Positions 8,268 to 16,238 of a stretch of 64,000 nucleotides of DNA are shown in pieces. Under the pieces are notes generated by a model. That model saw only the letters and a program-made list of their open reading frames with translations. It did not search any database and was not told the origin of the DNA. Numbering within the stretch: position 1 is the first letter of the stretch; the number at the start of each line of letters is the position of its first letter. The translations under genes were made by a program, and so were the position numbers. This DNA comes from Microbacterium testaceum (GTDB lineage: Bacteria; Actinomycetota; Actinomycetes; Actinomycetales; Microbacteriaceae). The DNA is taken from assembly GCF_020781835.1 (NCBI RefSeq), contig NZ_JAJGNJ010000006.1:209841-273840 (forward strand), in the 5' to 3' direction.

Positions 8268-9340
8268 GACCCGGTCAGCCAGGACCGCAGGCCGCGCTCG
8301 ACGGCGTCGATCTGTGCGAGGGGGACGCGCTCCTGGTCATGGTGGGCGAGGTGGGGGTCGCCGGGACCGTAGTTGACCGCCGGGATGCCCATGGCCGAGA
8401 AGCGCGCAACGTCCGTCCACCCGTACTTCGGCCTCGGCGTTGCGCCCACGGCGGCGACGAACTCCCGGGCCAGCGCGGCATCCAGTCCCGGACGCGCTCC
8501 CACCGCGACATCGACGATCTCGACGTCGAAGCCGGCGAACACATCGCGCACGACCCGCTCGGCGGCGGCCGCGTCGCGGCTCGGGGCGAAGCGGTAGTTG
8601 ACCTCGACCTCGCAGGCGTCGGGGATGACGTTGCCCGCGACCCCGCCCGTGATCTTCACCGCGTTCAACCCCTCGCGGTAGACGAGCCCCTCCACCTCGA
8701 TCTCGCGCGCACGGTACTCCGCCAGACGGGCGAGGACGGGGGCCGCCTTGTGGATCGCGTTCTCGCCGATCCACGATCGGGCGCTGTGTGCGCGCACACC
8801 GGTGGTTCGGACCAGGGCACGGAGCGTTCCGTTGCAACCGCCCTCGACCTCGCCGTTGCTCGGCTCGCCGAGGATGGCGAAGTCGCCGGCGAAGAGGTCG
8901 GGACGGTTGCGCGAGAGACGGCCGAGGCCGTTCAACGCGGAGTCGACTTCTTCGTGGTCGTACCACATCCACGTGATGTCGACCGGAGGTTCGGTCAGTT
9001 CGACCGCGAGTTTGAGCTGGACCGCTACGCCGGCTTTCATGTCGACGGTGCCACGGCCCCAGAGGAACGGCTCCCCGTCGATCTCGGTGTCTCGCGTGGG
9101 GAGGTTGTCGTTGATCGGCACCGTGTCGATGTGGCCCGCGATGACCACGCGCCGGGACCGACCGAGCGATGTGCGCGCGACGACGGTGTCGCCGTCGCGG
9201 ATGACCTCGAGGTGGGCGTAGCCGGAGACGGCAGCCTCGATCGCGTCCGCCAGAGCGGTCTCGCTGTCGGAGACGCTGGGGATGTCGCAGATCGCGCGCG
9301 TTATCTCGACGGAGGAGGCGTGCAGGTCGAGCGGGGGCAT
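8264..9340 (-). CDS. dapE: Succinyl-diaminopimelate desuccinylase
   Basis: 358 aa, M20 metallopeptidase family. Metal-binding and catalytic segments are visible in order: AGHIDTVP (about residue 67), [11 protein letters not shown], and the Glu pair in DHEEVDS. It removes succinate from N-succinyl-LL-diaminopimelate, the step before DapF, in lysine and peptidoglycan synthesis. I chose the ATG at 9340 because TAGGAT lies 7 nt upstream (leaderless) and homologues begin near here; the open frame extends a further 84 codons antisense over dapD. It is divergent from dapD and coupled to the mannosyltransferase gene. Confidence 0.92.
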   Translation of the reverse strand: MPPLDLHASSVEITRAICDIPSVSDSETALADAIEAAVSGYAHLEVIRDGDTVVARTSLGRSRRVVIAGHIDTVPINDNLPTRDTEIDGEPFLWGRGTVDMKAGVAVQLKLAVELTEPPVDITWMWYDHEEVDSALNGLGRLSRNRPDLFAGDFAILGEPSNGEVEGGCNGTLRALVRTTGVRAHSARSWIGENAIHKAAPVLARLAEYRAREIEVEGLVYREGLNAVKITGGVAGNVIPDACEVEVNYRFAPSRDAAAAERVVRDVFAGFDVEIVDVAVGARPGLDAALAREFVAAVGATPRPKYGWTDVARFSAMGIPAVNYGPGDPHLAHHDQERVPLAQIDAVERGLRSWLTGS

Positions 9341-9347
9341 GGGTCCG

Positions 9348-9374
9348 ATCCTACCCAGGGCACCCCGATAGCCT
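9348..9374. promoter_or_regulatory. Divergent leaderless promoters of dapE and dapD
   Basis: The two start codons are only 40 bp apart. On the minus strand TAGGAT (9348-9353) stands 7 nt before the dapE ATG; on the plus strand TAGCCT (9369-9374) stands 6 nt before the dapD GTG. Neither gene has a Shine-Dalgarno sequence. The two -10 hexamers are back to back, so each promoter's -35 region would fall inside the opposite gene, and polymerases should compete here. Confidence 0.55.
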
Positions 9375-9380
9375 GTCGGG

Positions 9381-10295
9381 GTGACGAATGAACGACTGAT
9401 CACCGGAACAGGGCTCTCCACGATCGCCGCCGATGGCACGGTTCTGGATGCCTGGTTCCCCGCGCCCGCAATGGGCGCAGCCGACACCCGCCACGATCTC
9501 GAGTCCCTCGCCGGATCCGACGACCGCCGTGCCGTGCGGATCGAGGTCGTGACCCTCACCATCGATGCGGATGCCGCGCCGGCCTCGACCACCGATGCCT
9601 ACCTCCGCCTTCACGCGCTCTCGCACCGGCTCGTTCGGCCCAACGAGATCTCGCTCGACGGCATCTTCGCGCACCTCCCGAACGTCGCATGGACCAACGC
9701 GGGCCCGATGCACCCCGACGACGCGACGCGCCTGCGGCCCGCGCTGCTGCGTCATGGCATCCAGGTTCAGGGGCTGGACAAGTTCCCGCGTCTCCTCGAC
9801 TACGTCACGCCTGCCGGCGTGCGCATCGCCGACGCGTCGCGCGTGCGCCTGGGCGCCTACCTCTCCCCCGGCACCACCGTCATGCACGAAGGGTTCGTGA
9901 ACTTCAACGCAGGCACACTCGGCGCCTCCATGATCGAAGGCCGGGTGTCGCAGGGCGTCGTGATCGGCGACGGCACCGACATCGGCGGTGGCGCGTCGAT
10001 CATGGGCACGCTGTCGGGCGGGGGGACCCACCGCGTCTCGATCGGCGCGCGCACGCTCCTCGGGGCGAACGCCGGCATCGGGATCTCTCTGGGCGACGAC
10101 TGCGTCGTCGAGGCGGGGCTCTACGTCACGGCGGGCACGAAGGTACGTATCGCCGGCTCCGACGAGACTGTCAAGGCGGCCGAGCTGTCGGGTCGGGACG
10201 GGATCCTCTTCCGTCGCAACTCCCTCACGGGAGCCGTCGAGGCCTCGGCCCGCGCCGGCGTCGGTGTGACGCTGAACGCGGCGCTGCACGCCTGA
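9381..10295 (+). CDS. dapD: Tetrahydrodipicolinate N-succinyltransferase
   Basis: 304 aa. The N-terminal domain is followed by left-handed beta-helix hexapeptide repeats (about residues 150-260, for example [19 protein letters not shown]), with [12 protein letters not shown] and [10 protein letters not shown] typical of the actinobacterial DapD type. It adds succinate from succinyl-CoA to tetrahydrodipicolinate in the lysine/diaminopimelate pathway. GTG at 9381 is supported by TAGCCT 6 nt upstream. The last residues AALHA and the stop are encoded by the first unit of a 19-bp tandem repeat that continues downstream. Confidence 0.93.
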   Translation: MTNERLITGTGLSTIAADGTVLDAWFPAPAMGAADTRHDLESLAGSDDRRAVRIEVVTLTIDADAAPASTTDAYLRLHALSHRLVRPNEISLDGIFAHLPNVAWTNAGPMHPDDATRLRPALLRHGIQVQGLDKFPRLLDYVTPAGVRIADASRVRLGAYLSPGTTVMHEGFVNFNAGTLGASMIEGRVSQGVVIGDGTDIGGGASIMGTLSGGGTHRVSIGARTLLGANAGIGISLGDDCVVEAGLYVTAGTKVRIAGSDETVKAAELSGRDGILFRRNSLTGAVEASARAGVGVTLNAALHA

Positions 10296-10400
10296 TCCGG
10301 CGCTGCCCGCCTGACGCGGCGCTGCACGCCTGACCCGGCGCTGCCCGCCTGACGCGGCGCTGCACGCTGACCCGGCCGCGCACGCCTGACCCGGCCGCGG
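10279..10400. repeat. 19-bp tandem repeat copying the dapD 3' end
   Basis: Six consecutive units of CGGCGCTGCACGCCTGACC or close variants (starts 10279, 10298, 10317, 10336, 10355, 10373; one unit is 18 bp), then a partial copy. Units 1, 3 and 5 carry TGCACG and units 2 and 4 TGCCCG, so a 38-bp double unit may have been the amplified form. The first unit encodes the final residues of DapD and its TGA; the others repeat that end, so each holds an in-register stop. Confidence 0.9.
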
Positions 10401-10427
10401 AGGCTGCCGGCGCCCCGCCTTCCCCGG

Positions 10428-10492
10428 CATAAACGCTTCTCCCGCGCAGAAACGCGAGCACCGCGCGTTTCTGCGCGGGAATCGCGTTTATG
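10428..10492. repeat. Large nested palindrome
   Basis: Two nested inverted repeats. Inner arms of 16 bp (10441-10456 and 10464-10479, CCCGCGCAGAAACGCG) are perfect with a 7-nt loop. Outer arms of 9 bp (10428-10436 and 10484-10492, CATAAACGC) are also perfect, separated from the inner stem by 4 unpaired bases on each side. It lies between the convergent dapD and gltA. A terminator or a dispersed repetitive extragenic palindrome both fit. Confidence 0.85.
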
Positions 10493-10498
10493 CGTGCC

Positions 10499-10590
10499 CT
10501 GCGCCGCGGAACCCCACAGCAACGCCTGCGCCGCGGAACCCCACAGCAACGCCGGCGCCGCGGAACCCCACAGCGGCGCCGGCGCCGCAC
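10499..10590. repeat. 27-bp tandem repeat
   Basis: Three complete units (10499, 10526, 10553) of CTGCGCCGCGGAACCCCACAG plus a 6-nt variable end, and a partial fourth. Units differ at two or three positions near their ends. No open frame or promoter is apparent in them. Together with the 19-bp repeats and the palindrome they fill the dapD-gltA gap of about 345 bp, which holds no gene. Confidence 0.88.
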
Positions 10591-10597
10591 ACCGGAA

Positions 10598-10627
10598 CGC
10601 CCCGCCCCTCGGAAGAGGAGCGGGGCG
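10598..10627. terminator. Hairpin terminator of gltA
   Basis: Arms CGCCCCGC (10598-10605) and GCGGGGCG (10620-10627) enclose an inner CCTC/GAGG pairing with a GGAA loop. It lies 12 bp past the gltA stop on the minus strand and is the likely end of that transcript. Confidence 0.65.
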
Positions 10628-10639
10628 TGTCGCGTCGGG

Positions 10640-11938
10640 TCAGACCGCGCCGGGGTAGTCGCGCTGCGCGGCCCCCGTGTACAGCTGCTGCGGGCGACCG
10701 ATCTTCGTCTGCGGGTCGGTGATGGCCTCACGCCACTGGGCGAGCCAGCCGGGGAGGCGGCCGATGGCGAACAGCACCGTGAACATGCGGGTCGGGAAGC
10801 CCATCGCCTTGTAGATCACGCCGGTGTAGAAGTCGACGTTCGGGTAGAGGCGACGCTCCTTGAAGTAGTCGTCCTCGAGCGCGATCTGCTCGAGCTCCTT
10901 GGCGAGGTCGAGCAGCGGGTCGCTCACACCCAGGGCCTCGAGCACCTCGTCGGCGGCGCCCTTGACGAGCTTCGCGCGCGGGTCGTAGTTCTTGTAGACC
11001 CGGTGACCGAAGCCCATGAGCTTGACGCCCTGCTCCTTGTTCTTCACGCGCTCGACGAAACGCTCGACGCTCTCGCCCGAGTCGCGGATGCGTCCGAGCA
11101 TCTGCAGCACCGCCTCGTTCGCCCCGCCGTGCAGCGGACCCGAGAGAGCCTGGATGCCGGCCGAGATCGAGGCGAACTGGTTGGCTCCGGTCGAGCCCAC
11201 CAAACGCACCGTCGATGTCGAGGCGTTCTGCTCGTGGTCCGCGTGCAGCATGAGCAGCAGATCGAGGGCCTTCGTCATGACGGGGTTGACCTCGTAGATC
11301 TCGCTCAACACACCGAAGTTCAGCTTGAGGAAGTTGTCGACGAAGCTCAGCGAGTTGTCGGGGTACAGGAACGCCTGCCCGATGCTCTTCTTGTGCGCGT
11401 AGGCGGCGATGACGGGGAGCTTCGCGAGCATGCGCACCGTGTTGAGCTCGACGTGCTCGGGGTTGTGCGGGTCGGACTCGGACTCGTAGTAGGTGGAGAG
11501 GGCCGCGGTGGCCGCCGACAGCACCGACATGGGGTGAGCGGTCGGGGGAAGCGCCGAGAAGAAGCGCTTGAGGTCTTCGTGCAGAAGCGTGTGACGGCGG
11601 ATGCGCTCGTCGAAGGCGGCCAGCTCGGATGCCGAGGGCAGCTCGCCGTAGATGAGCAGCCACGCGACCTCGAGGTACGTGCTGTTCTTCGCCAACTGCT
11701 CGATGGGGTATCCGCGGTAGCGCAGAATGCCTTGATCACCATCGATGTAGGTGATGTTCGACTTGGTCGAGGCGGTGTTGACGAAACCGTAGTCGAGCGT
11801 GGTGTGACCGGTCTGCTTCGTCAGCGAGGCGATGTCGATGCTCGGAACGCCGTCGGTACCTCGCAGAACCGGGAATTCGGCGGTGGTACCCCCCACCGAG
11901 AGGGTGGCCTTGTCCTGCTGCGTGCCCGCGTCGCTCAC
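10640..11938 (-). CDS. gltA: Citrate synthase
   Basis: 432 aa, type II citrate synthase. Active-site segments are present: HADHEQNAST (His of the CoA/oxaloacetate site), GPLHGGANEA, and GFGHRVYKNYDPRA with the second His; the family Asp lies in the C-terminal domain (NVDFYTG). It condenses acetyl-CoA and oxaloacetate at the entry of the citric acid cycle. I take the GTG at 11938 (after AAGGAGG) rather than an ATG 17 codons upstream, because the shorter protein matches family starts and has the ribosome site. The 219 bp upstream to dapC hold its promoter region; I see no further gene. Confidence 0.95.
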   Translation of the reverse strand: MSDAGTQQDKATLSVGGTTAEFPVLRGTDGVPSIDIASLTKQTGHTTLDYGFVNTASTKSNITYIDGDQGILRYRGYPIEQLAKNSTYLEVAWLLIYGELPSASELAAFDERIRRHTLLHEDLKRFFSALPPTAHPMSVLSAATAALSTYYESESDPHNPEHVELNTVRMLAKLPVIAAYAHKKSIGQAFLYPDNSLSFVDNFLKLNFGVLSEIYEVNPVMTKALDLLLMLHADHEQNASTSTVRLVGSTGANQFASISAGIQALSGPLHGGANEAVLQMLGRIRDSGESVERFVERVKNKEQGVKLMGFGHRVYKNYDPRAKLVKGAADEVLEALGVSDPLLDLAKELEQIALEDDYFKERRLYPNVDFYTGVIYKAMGFPTRMFTVLFAIGRLPGWLAQWREAITDPQTKIGRPQQLYTGAAQRDYPGAV

Positions 11939-12157
11939 CGCGCCTCCTTGCGATTTCTGGTCGCCCGTGTGGATCAACCGTGGGAGCACCCGGCGCCCGC
12001 GGCCTTCGGCCGGCGTCCGCGTACGGCCCCCGACTCGGCACCCGGCGGAGGGTCACCCGCTCACAGTGCCTTTACAGCCTAGTAGGGGCGAGAGCGTACA
12101 GACGACATCGCCAAAGGATGGGCCTTCTCGATGGAGAGATCCTCCTGACCGTGCCGG

Positions 12158-13261
12158 TCAGGGCGTCAGGCGCTCCGCGGCCGCCGCTATCCGCTCGTCG
12201 GCCGCGGTGAGCGAGAACCGGACGTGCTGCGGGAAATGGGCGCCATAGAAGTGGCCCGGACCGACCAGGATGCCGAGATCGGCCAGTCTCCCCACGCTCT
12301 CCCATGCGTCCCGCCCCTCCGTGGCCCAGAGGTACAGGCCGCCCTCGCTGCGGTCCACGCGGAAGCCGGCGGCCTCGACCGCGGGCTTGAGCACGGCGCG
12401 GCGGCGAGCGTAGCGCTCGCGCTGTTCGCGCACGTGCTCGTCGTCCCCGAGCGCGACCGTCATCGCCCGCTGGACCGGTGCCGGCGGCATCAGCCCGAGG
12501 TGCTTGCGACCGGTCAGCAGGCGGTCCACGAGAACCGGATCCCCGGCGAGGAACGCCGCGCGGTAGCCGGCCAGGTTCGATTGCTTGCTGAGCGAGTAGA
12601 CCGAGAGCACCCCGCTGAGGTCGTCACCGACGACCGTGGGATCCAGCACGCTCGGTACGCCGACGGCGTCCCATGGCGCGTCCCACCCGAGTTCGGCGTA
12701 GCACTCGTCGGAGGCGAGCACCGCACCGACTTCGCGCGCCCGCGCGACGGCATCCGACAGCTCCCGCGTCGACAGCACGCGCCCGTCGGGATTGCCTGGC
12801 GAATTGATCCAGACCAGGCGGGTGTTCGCGGGCCATGCGGCCGGATCGTCGGATGCCACGGGCTCGGCGCCCACGAGTCTGGCCCCGACCTCGTAGGTGG
12901 GGTAGGCCGCGCGCGGGTGCACGACCGCGTCGCCGGCCCCCAACCCGAGGAGCAACGGAAGGAGCGCGACGAGTTCTTTCGACCCGACGGTGGGGAGAAC
13001 GTGGGCGGGCGTGAGCCCGGGCACGCCGCGACGACGGGCGTACCAGTCGACGATCGCCTCGCGTAGCGCGGGCGTCCCCATCGTCTGCGGGTAGGCGTGC
13101 GCGTCGGTCGCCGCGGCCAGGGCATCGGCCACGACGCCGGGCGTCGGGTCGACGGGCGAACCGATCGACAGGTCGACGATGCCCGCGGGGTGACGGCGGG
13201 CGCGCTCCGCATACGGCGCGACGGCGTCCCAGGGGTAGTCGGCGAGGTCGGCGACGCCCAC
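12158..13261 (-). CDS. dapC: N-succinyldiaminopimelate aminotransferase, DapC type
   Basis: 367 aa, class I/II fold-type-I aminotransferase. The PLP lysine is in SLSKQSNLAGYRAAF, preceded by VWINSPGNPDG and SDECYAELGW; the C-terminal Arg is in HVRFSLTA. DapC transfers an amino group from glutamate to N-succinyl-2-amino-6-oxopimelate, between DapD and DapE. The GTG start is 3 bp downstream of the fdxA stop, the fdxA-dapC pairing that is usual in Actinobacteria and supports the assignment over a generic aminotransferase. No ferredoxin dependence of the reaction is known. Confidence 0.9.
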   Translation of the reverse strand: MGVADLADYPWDAVAPYAERARRHPAGIVDLSIGSPVDPTPGVVADALAAATDAHAYPQTMGTPALREAIVDWYARRRGVPGLTPAHVLPTVGSKELVALLPLLLGLGAGDAVVHPRAAYPTYEVGARLVGAEPVASDDPAAWPANTRLVWINSPGNPDGRVLSTRELSDAVARAREVGAVLASDECYAELGWDAPWDAVGVPSVLDPTVVGDDLSGVLSVYSLSKQSNLAGYRAAFLAGDPVLVDRLLTGRKHLGLMPPAPVQRAMTVALGDDEHVREQRERYARRRAVLKPAVEAAGFRVDRSEGGLYLWATEGRDAWESVGRLADLGILVGPGHFYGAHFPQHVRFSLTAADERIAAAAERLTP

Positions 13262-13264
13262 GGG

Positions 13265-13585
13265 TCAGTGACTCTGCGGGGGCAGCGCGGAGACGACCGG
13301 GTGGTCCTTCGCGATCACGCCGACCTTGGCGGCGCCACCGGGCGAGCCGATGTCGTCGAAGAACTCGACGTTGGCCTTGTAGTAGTCCGACCACTCTTCC
13401 GGCAGGTCGTCCTCGTAGTAGATCGCCTCGACGGGGCACACGGGCTCGCACGCGCCGCAGTCGACGCACTCGTCGGGGTGGATGTAGAGCGAGCGCTCCC
13501 CCTCGTAGATGCAGTCGACGGGACACTCATCGATGCACGCGCGATCCTTGACATCGACACACGGGAGGGCGATCACGTAAGTCAC
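13265..13585 (-). CDS. fdxA: 7Fe ferredoxin
   Basis: 106 aa. The first half carries two cluster-binding sets: CIDECPVDC at residues 17-25 (the 3Fe-4S type arrangement, with Asp/Glu spacing) and [12 protein letters not shown], the 4Fe-4S set, as in mycobacterial FdxA/FdxC. The C-terminal 45 residues are acidic and lack Cys. It is a soluble electron carrier. TAGACT lies 6 nt before the GTG, so it appears leaderless, and it is the first gene of an operon with dapC. Confidence 0.93.
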   Translation of the reverse strand: MTYVIALPCVDVKDRACIDECPVDCIYEGERSLYIHPDECVDCGACEPVCPVEAIYYEDDLPEEWSDYYKANVEFFDDIGSPGGAAKVGVIAKDHPVVSALPPQSH

Positions 13586-13636
13586 CGTGTCAGTCTACGC
13601 GCGCCCGGGGTGGGGCCCGGGCCGGACACCCCTGTC

Positions 13637-14032
13637 CTAGGCTTCCGGGGCGGTGTGCGCGCGCAGCTTCGACATGTCCGGCCAGAAGGCCACGAGCGTG
13701 AGGAGGATCGGACCGACGAACGTCCAGGCGGTCGCAATCCACTCGGTGTCGGGCGTGGCGGCCGCCACGATGGCCGAACCGCCGGGGCCGACCTGGGAGA
13801 ACAGGTACGTGGCGGCGATGATGCCCAGTCCTCCGGCGATCGCGTTGACACGGTCCTGCGTGAGCGTGCGCAGCGCGATGAGCAGCGCGGCGCATCCGAC
13901 CGTGGCCAGGATGAGTCCGACCGGGATCACCCCCAGGCGGAAGGCGTGCCCCACGGTCGCCGCCGTTCCATAGAAGGCGCCGACGAGGAACGCGACGACC
14001 CACCCGATGACGCGAACGATCCCTGAACCCAC
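13637..14032 (-). CDS. Four-helix membrane protein (DUF6113-like), unknown function
   Basis: 131 aa with four hydrophobic helices (about residues 8-28, 34-55, 64-85 and 98-118) and a short charged C-terminus. Length, helix count and position next to fdxA-dapC resemble the actinobacterial family I know as DUF6113, but the match is from memory. TAGACT lies 6 nt before the GTG at 14032, giving a leaderless start almost identical to that of fdxA (TAGACTGAC...GTG). No catalytic motif is visible. The gap to fdxA is 51 bp, enough for a separate fdxA promoter. Confidence 0.6.
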   Translation of the reverse strand: MGSGIVRVIGWVVAFLVGAFYGTAATVGHAFRLGVIPVGLILATVGCAALLIALRTLTQDRVNAIAGGLGIIAATYLFSQVGPGGSAIVAAATPDTEWIATAWTFVGPILLTLVAFWPDMSKLRAHTAPEA

Positions 14033-14053
14033 GCGGTCAGTCTAGGCACGGCT

Positions 14054-14368
14054 TCATGTGGCCCAGCCGAGCGCCCGCAGCAGCGCGGCCGTGACCGCGG
14101 CTGCCGCCACCACCACGAGGAACGGCGCCCGCATCCACAGCAGCAGCGCCGCGACGATGACCGCAGGGACGCGGGCATCGACGACGATCGCGGGTCCCGT
14201 GGCCAGGGCCTGCACGACGACGAGCGCCGAGAGCAGGGCGACCGTCAGCAGATCGGCGATGCGCGCCGGTCGGGGAGCGTCCACCCAGCGCTGTGGCAGC
14301 AGGTACCCGATCGCCTTGAGCGCGAGGCAGAGAACGGATGCCGCCAGCACGGCGGTCCACAGGCTCAT
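14054..14368 (-). CDS. azlD: Branched-chain amino acid exporter small subunit
   Basis: 104 aa with four predicted helices and the AzlD signature region ALKAIGYLLPQRWVD near residue 16. AzlD pairs with AzlC to export branched-chain amino acids and analogues. The ATG overlaps the azlC stop (ATGA), as is normal for this pair, so the subunits are made in a fixed ratio. Two inner-membrane-type helices end the protein (LWMRAPFLVVVAAAAVTA). Confidence 0.9.
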   Translation of the reverse strand: MSLWTAVLAASVLCLALKAIGYLLPQRWVDAPRPARIADLLTVALLSALVVVQALATGPAIVVDARVPAVIVAALLLWMRAPFLVVVAAAAVTAALLRALGWAT

Positions 14369-15078
14369 GGCATCCCTCCCTCGTCGTCGGCGGCTGCAGG
14401 TCGGGGGTCGAGCCACCCGAGCGCGAGGGCGACGCCGGCGGCCGCGATCACCGGGATGCCGGGCAGGACCCACGGCGTCAGCAGCGCAGCGACCGCCGCT
14501 GCGCCGACGGCGACCGCGAGCGGCTGGCGACCGCGAAGCCGTGGCCACAGCAGGGCGAGGAAAGCGGCCGCCGCCGCGGCATCCAGGCCCCATGCCCGGG
14601 GGTCGCCCAGGACGTCGCCGAGCAGAGCGCCCGCGAGCGTCGTCAGGTTCCATCCGACCCAGATCGCGACGCCGGTGACCCAGAACCCCGCGCGCCGCCC
14701 GTCCGGGGTCGACTGGGCGAGCGACACCGCGACCGACTCGTCGATCGTGAACGGGGTCGCGAGCGCGCGCCGCGCGCGGCCCGGGCCGACCACGGGTGAC
14801 ATGCGCATCGCGTAGGCGGCGTTCCGCACGCCGAGGAGACCCGCCGATGCGATGGCGGCGGGAGCCGCGGCCACTCCCCCTGCGGCGATCACGCCCACGA
14901 ACGCGAACTGCGACCCGCCGGTGAACATCAGCAGACTCAACACGCACGTCTGCCACACGTCGAGACCGGATGCCACCGAGAGTGCGCCGAAGGAGATGCC
15001 GTACGCGCTGGTCGCCAGCGCGACGGCGAGTCCCTGGCGCCTCGCCGCATCGAGGGGTGTTCGATCTATCGAACGCAT
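14365..15078 (-). CDS. azlC: Branched-chain amino acid exporter large subunit
   Basis: 237 aa, AzlC family, with about seven helices; GISFGALSVASGLD near residue 30, FTGGSQFAFVGV and GVRNAAYAM are typical. The start at 15078 is supported by a promoter TTGACG, 17-bp spacer, GAGACT, then 6 nt to the ATG, without a Shine-Dalgarno sequence. Several CGAACG copies overlap this promoter. The divergent XRE-cupin gene is the probable regulator. Confidence 0.9.
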   Translation of the reverse strand: MRSIDRTPLDAARRQGLAVALATSAYGISFGALSVASGLDVWQTCVLSLLMFTGGSQFAFVGVIAAGGVAAAPAAIASAGLLGVRNAAYAMRMSPVVGPGRARRALATPFTIDESVAVSLAQSTPDGRRAGFWVTGVAIWVGWNLTTLAGALLGDVLGDPRAWGLDAAAAAAFLALLWPRLRGRQPLAVAVGAAAVAALLTPWVLPGIPVIAAAGVALALGWLDPRPAAADDEGGMP

Positions 15079-15136
15079 GGACAGAGTCTCGAACGATTGC
15101 GTGCGTTCGTCAAATCGAACGATCGCTGAGCATAAT
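15059..15136. promoter_or_regulatory. azlC/XRE divergent promoter with CGAACG operator cluster
   Basis: Four CGAACG copies: 15070-15075, 15090-15095, 15116-15121 on the plus strand and 15104-15109 reversed. The first is in the perfect palindrome GTTCGATCTATCGAAC (15059-15074) that overlaps the first azlC codons, and two copies read TCGAACGAT. The azlC promoter (TTGACG 15107-15112 and GAGACT 15084-15089 read on the minus strand) and the XRE -10 CATAAT (15131-15136, 6 nt before its ATG) lie among them. The cluster is the likely binding site of the XRE-cupin protein. Confidence 0.6.
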
Positions 15137-15142
15137 GAACAC

Positions 15143-15694
15143 ATGACCGATCTCGGCGACCGCATCGCGGCGACCCTGCGGCGCGAACGCGAGCGCCGCG
15201 AGCTCAGCGTCTCCGAACTGGCGCGCCGCGCGGGCGTGGCCAAGGCGACCGTGTCGCAACTCGAGAACGGCGGAGGCAATCCCAGCGTGGAGACGTTGTG
15301 GGCGCTGGCCACGGCGCTGGACGTCCCGTTCGCGGTGCTGGTGGACGAAGGCGTCCGCTCCCCCACCCTCATCCGCGCGGGCGAGGGCACGGCGGCCGTG
15401 CCCGCCACGGGCGCCGACTACCTCGCCATCCTGCTCTCGGCGAGTCCGCCGCACGTCCGACGCGACATCTACCTCCTGCGCGTGGAGCCCGGAAGCGCGC
15501 GCGTCTCGGATCCGCACTCGCGCGGCACCGTCGAGCACTGCGTGCTCGTGAGCGGACGCGGCCGCGTCGGCCCCGCCGATGCGCCGTACGAGCTGAACCC
15601 CGGCGACTACCTCTCGTACCCCGGCGACGCTCCGCACATCTTCGAAGCGCTCACCCCCGGGACGAGCGCCGTACTGGTGTCCGAGTCGCACTGA
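15143..15694 (+). CDS. XRE-family transcription regulator with C-terminal cupin
   Basis: 183 aa. Residues 5-65 form a helix-turn-helix of the XRE type (SVSELARRAGVAKATVSQLENG); residues 105-180 form a cupin (HSRGTVEHCVLVSGRGRVG, LNPGDYLSYPGDAPHIFE) that would bind a small ligand, perhaps an amino acid. This layout is common next to transporter genes, and the gene is divergent from azlCD with 64 bp between the starts. It probably represses azlCD and itself. CATAAT 6 nt before the ATG points to leaderless translation; an earlier ATG at 15135 is out of frame. Confidence 0.85.
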   Translation: MTDLGDRIAATLRRERERRELSVSELARRAGVAKATVSQLENGGGNPSVETLWALATALDVPFAVLVDEGVRSPTLIRAGEGTAAVPATGADYLAILLSASPPHVRRDIYLLRVEPGSARVSDPHSRGTVEHCVLVSGRGRVGPADAPYELNPGDYLSYPGDAPHIFEALTPGTSAVLVSESH

Positions 15695-15740
15695 CCGGGG
15701 CGTGGGTCCACGCACCGCAGCGGGGCGGCGCGCAGCTCCC

Positions 15741-15794
15741 GGTGTCCAGGACACGCCGTTCGCGGGGCAGGGTCGGCGGCGTGTCTTGGACACC
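15741..15794. repeat. Nested palindrome with TGTCC/GGACA arms
   Basis: An 18-bp inverted repeat (15741-15758 with 15777-15794, one mismatch that can pair as G-U) closes an 18-nt loop. Each arm is itself a near-palindrome: GTGTCCAGGACAC and GTGTCTTGGACAC. It lies between two plus-strand genes, so it could terminate the XRE-cupin transcript or be a dispersed repeat. Confidence 0.7.
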
Positions 15795-15860
15795 GAATCA
15801 TCCGCGGCGCCGAATCGCCCAGCGCTCGCCCACGAGGGCGAGCACGGGTAGCGTTCCCGC

Positions 15861-16214
15861 ATGAGCCGAATCTTCGACACCGCGTTCTCCGCGGTCTACC
15901 CGCTCTACGTGGAGAAGGTCGAGCGCAAGGGCCGGACGCGTGACGAAGTGGATGCCGTCATCCGCTGGCTCACCGGGTTCGACGACGAGGAACTGTCGCG
16001 CCACATCGCGGCATCCGTGACGTTCCGCGAGTTCTTCGAGGCCGCCCGGTTGAACCCGCTGTCGGTGAATGTGACCGGTGTCGTCTGCGGGATCCGTGTC
16101 GAGGAGATCGACGACCCGCTGATGTACCGCATCCGGCTGCTCGACAAGATGGTCGACGAGCTGGCGAAGGGTCGTCCGCTCGCGAAAGTGCTCCGGGAGG
16201 GGTCGAGCGCCTGA
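15861..16214 (+). CDS. DUF2200 family protein
   Basis: 117 aa, matching DUF2200 in length and in the segments FDTAFSAVYPLYVEKVERKG, VIRWLTGFD and VCGIRVEEIDDPLM. Family function is not established; members are small soluble proteins. TAGCGT lies 6 nt before the ATG, so it has its own leaderless start and is probably monocistronic. It is convergent with typA over a terminator hairpin. Confidence 0.88.
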   Translation: MSRIFDTAFSAVYPLYVEKVERKGRTRDEVDAVIRWLTGFDDEELSRHIAASVTFREFFEAARLNPLSVNVTGVVCGIRVEEIDDPLMYRIRLLDKMVDELAKGRPLAKVLREGSSA

Positions 16215-16238
16215 CCCGACGGTCTTCCCGTTCACGGC

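Noticed and set aside
10279..10590. CRISPR-like appearance of the repeats after dapD
   Set aside because: Units abut without unique spacers, are 19 and 27 bp long, differ from one another, and no cas gene is near.
11939..11989. Longer gltA start at 11989
   Set aside because: The extra 17 residues are not typical of citrate synthases and the AAGGAGG site points to 11938.
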